Made by a program: the position numbers and the translations under genes. The notes under the pieces are model-generated. The model was not told the origin of the DNA. It made no database searches and saw only the letters and a list, made by a program, of their open reading frames with translations. From Oscillospiraceae bacterium (GTDB lineage Bacteria > Bacillota > Clostridia > Oscillospirales > Oscillospiraceae): a DNA stretch of 37,048 nt. The DNA lies in assembly GCA_902775105.1 (NCBI GenBank), contig CACYLC010000010.1:1-37048 (forward strand), read 5' to 3'. Shown one piece after another: positions 23,221 to 30,763 of this stretch (position 1 is the stretch's first letter; every line of letters starts with the position of its first letter).

Positions 23221-23751
23221 ATGGCAAATGGAGTAACCGATCTGCTGGACAGCCTCTATCGTATGATCGACGACGCAAGAGGCGGTCTTGGCGGTACCTG
23301 CCGCATCAACCGTGATGACGCTCTGGATCTGCTGGACGAGATCCGCAACAAGTTCCCCGCGGAACTGAGTGAGGCCAAGAAGCTCATCACCCAGCGCAAC
23401 GAGTATCTGGACGGCGCCAAGACTGACGCTGAGCGCATCCGTCAGCAGGCGCTGGATCGTGCCAAGCAGCTGATCGACGAGCATGAGATCGTCCGTCAGG
23501 CTCGTGCCGAGGCCGCCCGCACCACCGCCGAGGCGGAGAAGCGGGCAAATGACCTGAAGGCTGCCGCCAACACCTACTGTGAGGACGCCATGCGCCGCAC
23601 CGAGGACGCTGTCAACGTCGCCCTCAATGAGATCCGTCAGTCCCGGGCCAAGTTCCGCTCTGTGGCCGGCATGGGCGCAGGTACTGCCGCCTCCACCGCT
23701 CGCCGCTCCTCCCCTGTGATGTATGATGCGGCAAAGGAAGAGGACGATTGA
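23221..23751 (+). CDS. Coiled-coil protein, ATPase/DivIVA-like, unknown function
   Basis: The 176-residue soluble protein has a long charged helix (about 35-140). Heptad-like Ala/Glu/Arg/Lys/Gln content resembles ATP synthase b-type or DivIVA-like coiled coils, and homologues are often labelled ATPase only by this resemblance. No Walker motif, transmembrane segment or signal peptide is visible. The N-terminus (GVTDLLDSLYRMIDDARG) is a separate short helix pair, and the tail is low complexity. Its place directly after coaD recurs in Clostridia, to my knowledge. Start ATG has AAGGATG upstream. A structural or scaffolding role is plausible but not shown. Confidence 0.75.
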   Translation: MANGVTDLLDSLYRMIDDARGGLGGTCRINRDDALDLLDEIRNKFPAELSEAKKLITQRNEYLDGAKTDAERIRQQALDRAKQLIDEHEIVRQARAEAARTTAEAEKRANDLKAAANTYCEDAMRRTEDAVNVALNEIRQSRAKFRSVAGMGAGTAASTARRSSPVMYDAAKEEDD

Positions 23752-23763
23752 TTTTAACGTCAC

Positions 23764-23788
23764 GGGCCGTTCGTGAACGGCCCCTACG
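23764..23788. repeat. Short intergenic palindrome, copy of the 2044 element
   Basis: GGGCCGTT-CGTG-AACGGCCC followed by CTAC differs from 2044-2067 only in the loop. It lies 12 bases after the stop of the coiled-coil gene, so it could help end that transcript, but no T-run follows. Confidence 0.65.
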
Positions 23789-23836
23789 CCTATCTCACGA
23801 AACATCGCCCGTCCCTCCCATAGCGCAGTTCTATTG

Positions 23837-23883
23837 CAAACCACCCTCCGATCCCCATTTGGGTCGATCGGAGGGTGGTTTTG
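23837..23883. terminator. Terminator between convergent coiled-coil gene and hydrogenase operon
   Basis: Fifteen-base perfect arms AACCACCCTCCGATC and GATCGGAGGGTGGTT surround a 12-base loop. Plus-strand TTTTG follows; on the minus strand only TTTGC follows. It is the only hairpin after the last gene of the hydrogenase operon, so it probably serves both sides. Confidence 0.8.
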
Positions 23884-23893
23884 TGTTCCCGCC

Positions 23894-24277
23894 TCAGTTG
23901 AGGTTGTTCTGCTCCCGCAGCACGTTGATGGGCGTGACCAGAATCTGTCCCTGACCGTCCAGCATGTTGTCCGGCAGGAACAGACGCTCACTGGTGTCCA
24001 GCCCCTCAAAGGTGAAGCCCAGCAGCTCCGTGATCTCCCGCTCCGCCCACTCAGCGGCGGCGGAGTAGATCGGTTCGATGGAGGGGACAACGGACTCGCC
24101 CACCACCTCGTAGGAGGCCACTTCGGCGCCCAGAGAGTAGTCATAGGTGATGACGGGCTGGTTCTCCTTGTTCAGATGGCCGTGGATCATAATGAGGAGT
24201 CGGCCCTCGTCCCGCATCTTCTGCGCGGTGGGAATGATCTCGTCCTTGGTGATGGAAATTTTCGTGTTGGTTTGCAT
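23894..24277 (-). CDS. NuoC-like hydrogenase subunit (MbhK/EchD type)
   Basis: The 127-residue protein belongs to the 30-kDa subunit family of complex I, found in group 4 hydrogenases as MbhK/EchD. It packs against the NiFe large subunit on the cytoplasmic side. The family block AEWAEREITELLGFTFEGL (about 77-95), followed by RLFLPDNM, is clear. It is shorter than NuoC, about the size of EchD. ATG 24277 has AAGGCGGTG upstream. It lies 17 bases after hypE at the far end of the operon, separated from all other structural subunits by the hypFCDE genes, which is unusual. Confidence 0.85.
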   Translation of the reverse strand: MQTNTKISITKDEIIPTAQKMRDEGRLLIMIHGHLNKENQPVITYDYSLGAEVASYEVVGESVVPSIEPIYSAAAEWAEREITELLGFTFEGLDTSERLFLPDNMLDGQGQILVTPINVLREQNNLN

Positions 24278-24294
24278 GATTGACACCGCCTTAT

Positions 24295-25296
24295 TTAGCA
24301 TATTCTGGGGAGTTGGGCTCCCGTCAATTTACTCAGCACCCGGCCTCCGCCGAGGAAGGTGTTTAAGATCACTTTCCCGGGGGCTCTCCGGGTGATACGG
24401 CCGATGACCGCCGCCTCCGCCCCGCCGGGGGTATTCCGCAGGGCATTCCGCACAGCCTCCGTCTTGTCCGGAGCGACCACCGCCAGCAGCTTGCCCTCGT
24501 TGGCACAGTAAAGCGGATCCAAACCCAGAAGGTCACAGGCCGCCTGCACCGGGGCGTGGATGGGAAGGTCGTCGGATTCCAGCTCCACAGAAAAGTCTCG
24601 CGCCTCCGTAAACTCGTTCAGCGTCGTGGCAACACCGCCCCTGGTGGGGTCTCTCAGCACCCGGACACCGCCGCAATCGAGGGCTGCCTGCGCCAGCTTG
24701 TGAAGGGGCTGGCAATCGGAAGTGAGGGGACTGCCCTCCAAAAGGCCGTTTCGAGCCATCATCACCGTGGCTCCATGGTCGCCGATGGAGCCGGAGATCA
24801 CCACTGCATCCCCCTCTCGGATGTTGTCGGGAGACAGGCCGGGGCAGGCCAGCGTGCCGATACCGGAGGTGTTGATATAGATGCCGTCTCCCCTGCCCCG
24901 CTCGACCACTTTCGTGTCGCCGGTGACGATCTCCACCCCTGCTTTTTGCGCTGTTTCCGCAATAGAGGTCACAATACGTCTCAAATCCTCCACCGGAAAA
25001 CCCTCCTCAATGATAAAGGAGAGGCTGAGATACCGGGGAATGCCGCCGCACATGGCAAGGTCGTTCACCGTGCCGCAGACGGACAGTTTTCCAATGTCTC
25101 CACCGGGGAAAAAGAGGGGGCTGACCACAAAGCTGTCGGTGGAAAAGACCAGATCGCCGCCCAGATGCAGCACCGCCCCGTCGCCCAGGGCGTTGAGGGC
25201 TTCGCTCCGAAAGGCGGGGAGCAACAGTTCTTCAATAAGCTGGCTGGTCTTGCGACCGCCGCTGCCGTAGTCCAGTGTAATAATGTCCTGCGTCAT
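24295..25296 (-). CDS. hypE: Hydrogenase maturation protein HypE
   Basis: The 333-residue cytosolic ATP-dependent dehydratase converts the thiocarboxamide on its C-terminal Cys into a thiocyanate. This gives the cyanide ligands of the NiFe centre. The C-terminus ends LPRIC, the required acceptor Cys. The N-terminal GSGGRKTSQLIEELLLPAF (about 10-28) and ATP-binding segments VFSTDSFVVSPLFFPGGDIG and DPTRGGVATTLNEF are typical of the PurM/HypE fold. ATG 25296 lies four bases after the hypD stop. The longer frame to 25491 only shadows hypD. It partners with HypF just upstream. Confidence 0.97.
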   Translation of the reverse strand: MTQDIITLDYGSGGRKTSQLIEELLLPAFRSEALNALGDGAVLHLGGDLVFSTDSFVVSPLFFPGGDIGKLSVCGTVNDLAMCGGIPRYLSLSFIIEEGFPVEDLRRIVTSIAETAQKAGVEIVTGDTKVVERGRGDGIYINTSGIGTLACPGLSPDNIREGDAVVISGSIGDHGATVMMARNGLLEGSPLTSDCQPLHKLAQAALDCGGVRVLRDPTRGGVATTLNEFTEARDFSVELESDDLPIHAPVQAACDLLGLDPLYCANEGKLLAVVAPDKTEAVRNALRNTPGGAEAAVIGRITRRAPGKVILNTFLGGGRVLSKLTGAQLPRIC

Positions 25297-25300
25297 ATGG

Positions 25301-26395
25301 TTACTCGATTCTTCGATAATGATAGGCCGCCGCACACGCACCCTCGCCGGAGACCATACAGGGGCCGACGGGGTGATCCGGCTGACAGCGCCTGCCGAAC
25401 AGCGGGCAGTCCTGAGGCCGGAGCTGACCGCAGATAATCGCGCCGCAGCGGCAGCCGGTGGTGTTCTCCCGGTTCTGCGGCCGGAAGCCAAACCGCTTGG
25501 CGGCGTCGTAGTCCTGAAATTCTGTCCTCAGGCCCAGGCCGCTCTCCGGAATGTTCCCCAGCCCCCGCCAAATGTCAGCGGTCGGCTCCAACACATCGGC
25601 CATGAGCCGCTGGGCGGCGGTGTTGCCCTGTGGCGAGACCGCCCGAATGTACTCGTTTTCCATTGCCGGTCTGCCGTCCCGAATCTGGCAGAGCAGACGG
25701 TAGATGGCAGAGAGCAAGTCCCCCGTCTCAAATCCGGAGACCACGGCGGGAAGTCCGTACTCCTCCGGCAAAAACCGAAAGGCGTCCGCTCCCAGAATCG
25801 TTGCCACATGGCCGGGGCAGAGAAAGCCGTTCACCCGGAAGTCCGGACGCTCAATCAATGCCCGGAGGGCAGGTTCTGTCCGTTTCAGCAGGCAGAGCAT
25901 GGAGAAATTCCGCAAGCCCCGGCGTTTTGCCTCCAGCACCGACAGCGCAGTTCCGGGTGCGGTGGTCTCAAAGCCGACCCCAAGAAAAACCACCTGTCTC
26001 GACGGGTTTTCTTCCGCAATGTCCAGACTGTCCATGGGAGAATAGACCCAGCGGACGTCCGCCCCCAGTGCCTTGCGGCGCTGCAAGCTGTCCTCCGGAT
26101 CCGACCCCGGCACCCGCATCAAATCGCCGTAGGTGGTGAGGATGAGACCGGGGATCTCACTGAGGCGCAGAATCTCGTCCATCACCCCGGAGGGCGTGAC
26201 GCAGACGGGGCAGCCGGGGCCGGAGAGAAGCCGGATATGGGGCGGCAACACCTGACGGAGGCCGGACTTGGCAATGGCCATGGTGTGGGTGCCGCAGACC
26301 TCCATGAGCCGGGTCTCGGGTAAGTCCATCTCCCGGATGGCGGAGAGCAGCTTCTCCGCTCCCTTTGGGCGGCGGAAGGCGGCCTCAGAGAGCAT
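25301..26395 (-). CDS. hypD: Hydrogenase maturation protein HypD
   Basis: The 364-residue [4Fe-4S] protein, with HypC, is the scaffold on which Fe(CN)2CO is assembled. Conserved cysteine blocks are MEVCGTHT (about 32-39), GPGCPVCVTP (about 60-69), CPGHVATI (about 194-201) and the C-terminal cluster-binding set TGCRCGAIICG ... DCPLFGRRC ... GPCMVSGEGAC (about 307-355). GVGFETTAPG (about 136-145) is another family signature. Its ATG overlaps the end of hypC by 11 bases, showing tight translational coupling. Confidence 0.97.
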   Translation of the reverse strand: MLSEAAFRRPKGAEKLLSAIREMDLPETRLMEVCGTHTMAIAKSGLRQVLPPHIRLLSGPGCPVCVTPSGVMDEILRLSEIPGLILTTYGDLMRVPGSDPEDSLQRRKALGADVRWVYSPMDSLDIAEENPSRQVVFLGVGFETTAPGTALSVLEAKRRGLRNFSMLCLLKRTEPALRALIERPDFRVNGFLCPGHVATILGADAFRFLPEEYGLPAVVSGFETGDLLSAIYRLLCQIRDGRPAMENEYIRAVSPQGNTAAQRLMADVLEPTADIWRGLGNIPESGLGLRTEFQDYDAAKRFGFRPQNRENTTGCRCGAIICGQLRPQDCPLFGRRCQPDHPVGPCMVSGEGACAAAYHYRRIE

Positions 26396-26603
26396 CGGCC
26401 ACCTCCTGAATGGCTTTCAGGTTTTCCAGCGCCTGCTTTTCGTTCAGTTTTTCAATGGCGAAGCCGGCGTGAGCAATGACGTAGTCCCCCAGCTGGGGGT
26501 TGTGGAGAAAATCCACCCGGATTTTGCGGCGGACGCCCTCCAATTCGCCGATGGCGTCGTTGCCGTCAATTTTCGTCAGCTTCAACGGTACTGCTAAACA
26601 CAT
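26385..26603 (-). CDS. hypC: Hydrogenase maturation chaperone HypC
   Basis: The 72-residue protein begins MCLAVPLKL, with the essential Cys2 exposed after Met removal to bind the iron fragment and pass it to the large subunit. The core HNPQLGDYVIAHAGFAIEKL (about 34-53) is the standard HypC/HupF signature. It overlaps hypF by ten bases and hypD by 11. Only one hypC copy is seen in the window, consistent with one hydrogenase client. Confidence 0.96.
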   Translation of the reverse strand: MCLAVPLKLTKIDGNDAIGELEGVRRKIRVDFLHNPQLGDYVIAHAGFAIEKLNEKQALENLKAIQEVADAL

Positions 26604-28840
26604 GGAATTCCGCCTCCTCCGGCGGCAATCAGCGTCTGCCCCAGGGCGATGCCCTGATCGTTGGGAGACACCTGGGTATGGTAATAAGGCACGAATCCTG
26701 CCTCCGTCAGTACGTCCGACACGCGGGACAGGAGATAACGGTTTTGAAACACGCCGCCGGAGAGGACGACTCGGCAGAGTCCGGTTTTCTCTCTGGCAAA
26801 TGCTGCGTGGGCGACCGCCAGGGAGACAAGGCTCTCCATAAAACGGACGGCGATGGACGCGGGTTCCATTCCCTCCGCCCGATCCGCCATGATTGCGGCA
26901 ATGAGCGGCCGGGTGTCCAGCGTCCGGCGCTCGTCCTCCTCGTAAAAGGTGAGGTCGTAGGGCGGCAGCTTTTCCTCCGAGGCCATGGCCTCCAACAGGA
27001 CGGCGCCCTGCCCCTCGTAGGTGACGGTCTGCCGCCCGGTCACAAGGGCATACACGCCGTCAAAGAGCCGTCCCATGCCGGAGGATCCGGGAGAGTTCAA
27101 GTCAGATGTCAGCATTTGTGTGAGCTGGTTTGCAAGCGGATGCCGACTTTGTTCGCCCAGCCCGGCGTCCCACAAGAGACTGTGGGCGATGCGGCCGATC
27201 TCCCTGGCGCACTTGTCGCCGCCGGGGAGTTTGATCGGCCGAATGGAGCCGGTTCGCTGAAACCCGGCATAGCCGCCCACGAGACATTCCGCTCCCCAGA
27301 TGGTTCCGTCCGTGCCGTAGCCGGTGCCGTCCCAGATGAGGCCGATGCAGTCTCCGTCAAGGCCGTTATCTCCCATACAGGCGGCCATGTGGGCGTGGTG
27401 GTGCTGGACTTGGACAAGGGGCAGTCCTCCCTCCCGACTGCGCCTGCGGGCGTATTCCGCGGAAAGATAGTCCGGGTGGAGATCGCAGGCAAGGCGTCTC
27501 ACCGCCACGCCAAAGCGCTGTTCAAAGCGCTCGATCTGCTCCTCGTAGAACCGAACCGTCTCCCAGTCCTTCAGGTCTCCGATGTGCTGGCTGAGGAAGG
27601 CGCTCTGCCCCCGGCTGAGGGCAAAGCTCCCCTTCTGCTCCGCTCCGCAGGCCAGAATGCCGGTACAGTCCGCATTCAGGTGAATCGGCTCCGGGGCATA
27701 GCCCCGGCTGCGGCGGAAGAAATAGTCACGTCCCCGAAAGACCCGGAGAAGTGTGTCGTCACAGCGATTCACGATCTCCCGGTCATGGGTCAGGACGGCA
27801 TCCGCCAGCCTCCGCCACGGAAACTGTTCGACGTCACACCGCACCGGCTGGTCAGAGACATTCATGCTGGTCATGACCAGCAGATCATATGGCTCCATCA
27901 ACAGATGGTGAATGGGGGTGTAGGGTAACATAACACCCAGTTCTCTTGTCTCGCTGAGCAGTTCGGGCGCTTCGGGGCGCTTTCTCAGCAGGACGATGGG
28001 CGCTCTGGGGCTGCCCAATCTCGCCTCCTCGTCTGGGGAGACAAGGCAATATTGCCTTACAACGGATAGATCCCGGCACATGAGGGCAAAGGGGCGCTCA
28101 TCCCGCCGTTTGCGGCGGCGCAATTCCGCTACGGTCCGGGGCAAATCGGCCCGGCAGGCCAAATGATAGCCGCCCAGACCCTTAACCCCCACGATGCCGC
28201 CATCTTGCAAAATCTGCTGAGCGGCGGCGATGGGGTCGCTGTGCTCCTCTCCCTCAGGGGTGAGGAGTTTTAATTGCGGGCCGCAGTTGGGGCAGCAGTC
28301 CGGTTGGGCGTGATAGCGGCGGGTCTCGATGTTCTCATACTCCGCCTGACAGACCGGACACATCTGAAACCTCCTCATGGAGGTCAGCGCCCGGTCGTAG
28401 GGAAGCTCTCTGATGATGGTAAATCGAGGGCCGCAATTGGTACAGTTGATGAAAGGATAGCGATACCGCCGATCTCCGGGAGTACGCAATTCCCGGAGAC
28501 AATCCGGACAGGTGGCGATATCCGGGCTGATGAGGGTGTCGGGGCTTCCCGCTCTGCGGCTTTGCAGGATATGAAAGCCCGGTTCCCCTGTGGGGGCGGC
28601 ACCGTCCGTCATCCGCACCTTACTGACGCGGGCAAGGGGCGGCGGCTCCCGGGTCAGGGCGGTGCAAAACTGCGTCAGGGCATCAGGCGCGCCCTCCAGC
28701 TCCAGCTCCACCCCAAACACCGTGTTTCTGCACCAGCCGGCAAGGTCATATCTGCTCGCCAGCCGGTGGAGAAAGGGGCGAAAACCCACCCCCTGCACAA
28801 TGCCCTCGATCTCCAGATGGATGCGGCAGAGGTCAGGCAT
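26594..28840 (-). CDS. hypF: Carbamoyltransferase HypF
   Basis: The 748-residue enzyme turns carbamoyl phosphate into carbamoyl-AMP and loads it on HypE as the source of CN ligands. Domain order is complete. An acylphosphatase-like domain (about 1-90) has IVQGVGFRPFLHRLA. Two zinc fingers with CxxC pairs (about 105-185) include CPDC, CTNCGP, CPVC and CPNCGP. A YrdC-like domain (about 200-385) begins near GGIVGVKGLGGYHLAC. A Kae1-like domain has VQHHHAHMAACM (about 470-481). Length is the usual 750 residues. Its ATG overlaps the ferredoxin subunit gene by eight bases. Confidence 0.97.
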   Translation of the reverse strand: MPDLCRIHLEIEGIVQGVGFRPFLHRLASRYDLAGWCRNTVFGVELELEGAPDALTQFCTALTREPPPLARVSKVRMTDGAAPTGEPGFHILQSRRAGSPDTLISPDIATCPDCLRELRTPGDRRYRYPFINCTNCGPRFTIIRELPYDRALTSMRRFQMCPVCQAEYENIETRRYHAQPDCCPNCGPQLKLLTPEGEEHSDPIAAAQQILQDGGIVGVKGLGGYHLACRADLPRTVAELRRRKRRDERPFALMCRDLSVVRQYCLVSPDEEARLGSPRAPIVLLRKRPEAPELLSETRELGVMLPYTPIHHLLMEPYDLLVMTSMNVSDQPVRCDVEQFPWRRLADAVLTHDREIVNRCDDTLLRVFRGRDYFFRRSRGYAPEPIHLNADCTGILACGAEQKGSFALSRGQSAFLSQHIGDLKDWETVRFYEEQIERFEQRFGVAVRRLACDLHPDYLSAEYARRRSREGGLPLVQVQHHHAHMAACMGDNGLDGDCIGLIWDGTGYGTDGTIWGAECLVGGYAGFQRTGSIRPIKLPGGDKCAREIGRIAHSLLWDAGLGEQSRHPLANQLTQMLTSDLNSPGSSGMGRLFDGVYALVTGRQTVTYEGQGAVLLEAMASEEKLPPYDLTFYEEDERRTLDTRPLIAAIMADRAEGMEPASIAVRFMESLVSLAVAHAAFAREKTGLCRVVLSGGVFQNRYLLSRVSDVLTEAGFVPYYHTQVSPNDQGIALGQTLIAAGGGGIPCV

Positions 28841-29318
28841 CTGCCTTGGGTTCCTCTGCTTTGGCGGCAGCCTTTGCCGCCTTGGCGGCCTCCGCCTTGG
28901 CCTTCATCTCGGCGATCTGCTCCGGGGTCAGCTTGGGTTTGGGTGGGGGCGCTTTTTTGATAAAGGAGCCGGTGACGATAAAGTCCTCAGGCTGGGTGCC
29001 CACCATCATATAGTCATCTGTCAGGGTGATGGAATGACGGGAGCAGAAATCGGCGCACATACCGCAGAAGGTGCAGCTGGTAAGGTCAAAGGTAAAGGTG
29101 ATCTTCTGATCGCCGTTTTCCAGCGTCTCGATGTCCCGGTGCATACACTGAGGGGCGCAGACCCGCATACACATACCGCAGTTGACGCAGACATCCGGGT
29201 TATAGGAGATACGCCCACGATACCGCTCGGCGGCCTGAGGAGCGTCTCCAACGGGAAACTTCTCCGTGCTGGGCTTGCGGAACAGGTTCGTCATGGCTTT
29301 TCCGAGATAGGGAAGCAT
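28833..29318 (-). CDS. Ferredoxin-type hydrogenase subunit (NuoI/MbhN-like) with Ala/Lys-rich tail
   Basis: The 161-residue protein has two [4Fe-4S] motifs, CVNCGMCMRVC (about 44-54) and CTFCGMCADFC (about 79-89), each CxxCxxCxxxC with the distal Cys supplied as CAP or CSR. It should relay electrons from external reduced ferredoxin to the small subunit. After the family domain ends (about residue 115) there is a Pro-rich hinge (APPPKPKLTP). A helix built almost only of Ala, Lys and Glu follows (about 130-161), which I do not know from archaeal MbhN. Start ATG 29318 overlaps the upstream stop (TGATG); a GTG one codon earlier is a possible alternative. Confidence 0.88.
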   Translation of the reverse strand: MLPYLGKAMTNLFRKPSTEKFPVGDAPQAAERYRGRISYNPDVCVNCGMCMRVCAPQCMHRDIETLENGDQKITFTFDLTSCTFCGMCADFCSRHSITLTDDYMMVGTQPEDFIVTGSFIKKAPPPKPKLTPEQIAEMKAKAEAAKAAKAAAKAEEPKADA

Positions 29319-29764
29319 CACTTTCGCATCTCCTTTCTCTTTTCTTTCAAAATCTCCGTCGCTTTGGCAAGGGCGGCTACGATGGCCTCCGGCTTGGGCG
29401 TGCAGCCTGCCACGGACACATCCACATGGGTCCACTTGTCCAGGGGACCGTCGATGGAATAGCTGCCCTTAAAGACATTGCCGGACTTAGGGCAGGAGCC
29501 AAGGCTCACCACCACGTAAGGCTCCGGCACCTGCTCCAGCACCCGCCTGAGACGGTCACGGGTCTGGAGGGTGATGGGGCCGCTGACGACGACGATATCC
29601 GCCTGACGGGGCGTTCCGGTGAGGCGGAAACCGAATCGTTCGGCGTCGTACCGGGGGGTCAGCACGCTGACCAGCTCAATGTCGCAGCCGTTGCAGGAGC
29701 CGGCGTTGACGTGAAAGATCCAAGGGCTTTTCGCCATGCTGTTGTCAATCAGTTTTTCAAACAT
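29318..29764 (-). CDS. [NiFe] hydrogenase small subunit (NuoB/MbhJ-like)
   Basis: The 148-residue electron-transfer subunit holds the proximal [4Fe-4S] cluster next to the NiFe site. The four ligands are visible: two in SCNGCDIELVS (about 21-31), one in SLGSCPKSG (about 88-96) and one in VAGCTPKPEAI (about 116-126). As in complex I and group 4 hydrogenases, it is the short NuoB form without the extra clusters of uptake hydrogenases. The start is set at ATG 29764 because AGGAGG lies upstream; a TTG at 29773 overlaps that site. It follows the NuoH-like gene by 15 bases. Confidence 0.93.
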   Translation of the reverse strand: MFEKLIDNSMAKSPWIFHVNAGSCNGCDIELVSVLTPRYDAERFGFRLTGTPRQADIVVVSGPITLQTRDRLRRVLEQVPEPYVVVSLGSCPKSGNVFKGSYSIDGPLDKWTHVDVSVAGCTPKPEAIVAALAKATEILKEKRKEMRK

Positions 29765-29779
29765 TGGGCTCAAACCTCC

Positions 29780-30748
29780 TTACAGCCCCAGCCAGACCAG
29801 AATCAGGCTGATCAGCGCCAATCCTGCCACAAAAGTCCAGTAGAACTGAAAGACCTGTTCTACCTTGAACCGGGCGCAGGCGGCGTGGGGCAGGCTCATG
29901 GTGATAAAGGTGAGCAGGACGCAGACCAGAATGAAGATTACCACATCCACCGCCACGATGCCAGTGGAAATGCCTCCCAGGAAGAGGACATAGAACAGGG
30001 CGGTCATGATGTACATCTTCACCATGTGGGTGAGCCGGAATACCGCCAGAGGAGGTCCGCTGTACTCGGAGAGCGTGCCCTCGCAGATCTCTGTCTCCGC
30101 CTCGGCAATGTCGAAGGGATGCATCCCCACCTCACAGGGGATGACGAAGAGCAGGGCAATGGCGGCGGGGATCAGACTCCAGTGGGCGATCAGCGGGCCG
30201 TTGACCGTCTGATAGTCCCAAATCGCCTGAAGGGAGAAGGTCATGGGAAGGCCGGAATCGGCGGTCAGCGTCACCTTGCTGATGGCCAAAATGACGAGGA
30301 CGAAGGGCAGCTCATAGGAGATCATGGCCACCATCTCACGGCTGAGACCTACGCCGGCAAAGGGAGATCCGGAGGCGGCGGCGCCCACGATCATGCAGAC
30401 GCTGACCAGCGTGAGCAGATAGAGGATGACCACCAGATCGGCAGTGCCGGAGAAGGCAGGCTTTCCGCCCACTACGGGGAGGAACAGGGCAATGGTAATG
30501 AGGGCAGCGAAGCCCACCACCGGGGCAGCGAAATAGACCGCCTTTTTCGCGTGGCGGGGGACAATGGTCTCCTTGCCGCAGCATTTGAGGAAGTCATACC
30601 AGCCCTGCAGCAGGGGTGGACCCACACGGCGCTGCATCCGGGCCACCCAGATCCGGTCGAGGCCGGAGAGCAGGATACCCATGAGGATGCAGAAGAACAG
30701 GCCGGGGAAAATCAGAACGTAAAACAGGTTCCAAAGCAGTGCAGTCAT
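29780..30748 (-). CDS. Membrane-anchor hydrogenase subunit (NuoH/MbhM/EchB-like)
   Basis: The 322-residue integral membrane protein has about eight helices. It belongs to the NuoH family, which bridges the NiFe module to the ion-pumping arm. GLDRIWVARMQRRVGPPLLQGWYDFLK (split at about 30-56) is the characteristic first loop, and IPCEVGMHPFDIAEAETEICEG (about 201-222) is the acidic loop at the quinone-site equivalent. ATG 30748 has AGGAGGGG at seven bases. It lies 15 bases after the large antiporter subunit. Confidence 0.94.
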   Translation of the reverse strand: MTALLWNLFYVLIFPGLFFCILMGILLSGLDRIWVARMQRRVGPPLLQGWYDFLKCCGKETIVPRHAKKAVYFAAPVVGFAALITIALFLPVVGGKPAFSGTADLVVILYLLTLVSVCMIVGAAASGSPFAGVGLSREMVAMISYELPFVLVILAISKVTLTADSGLPMTFSLQAIWDYQTVNGPLIAHWSLIPAAIALLFVIPCEVGMHPFDIAEAETEICEGTLSEYSGPPLAVFRLTHMVKMYIMTALFYVLFLGGISTGIVAVDVVIFILVCVLLTFITMSLPHAACARFKVEQVFQFYWTFVAGLALISLILVWLGL

Positions 30749-30763
30749 CTCTTTTCCCCTCCT

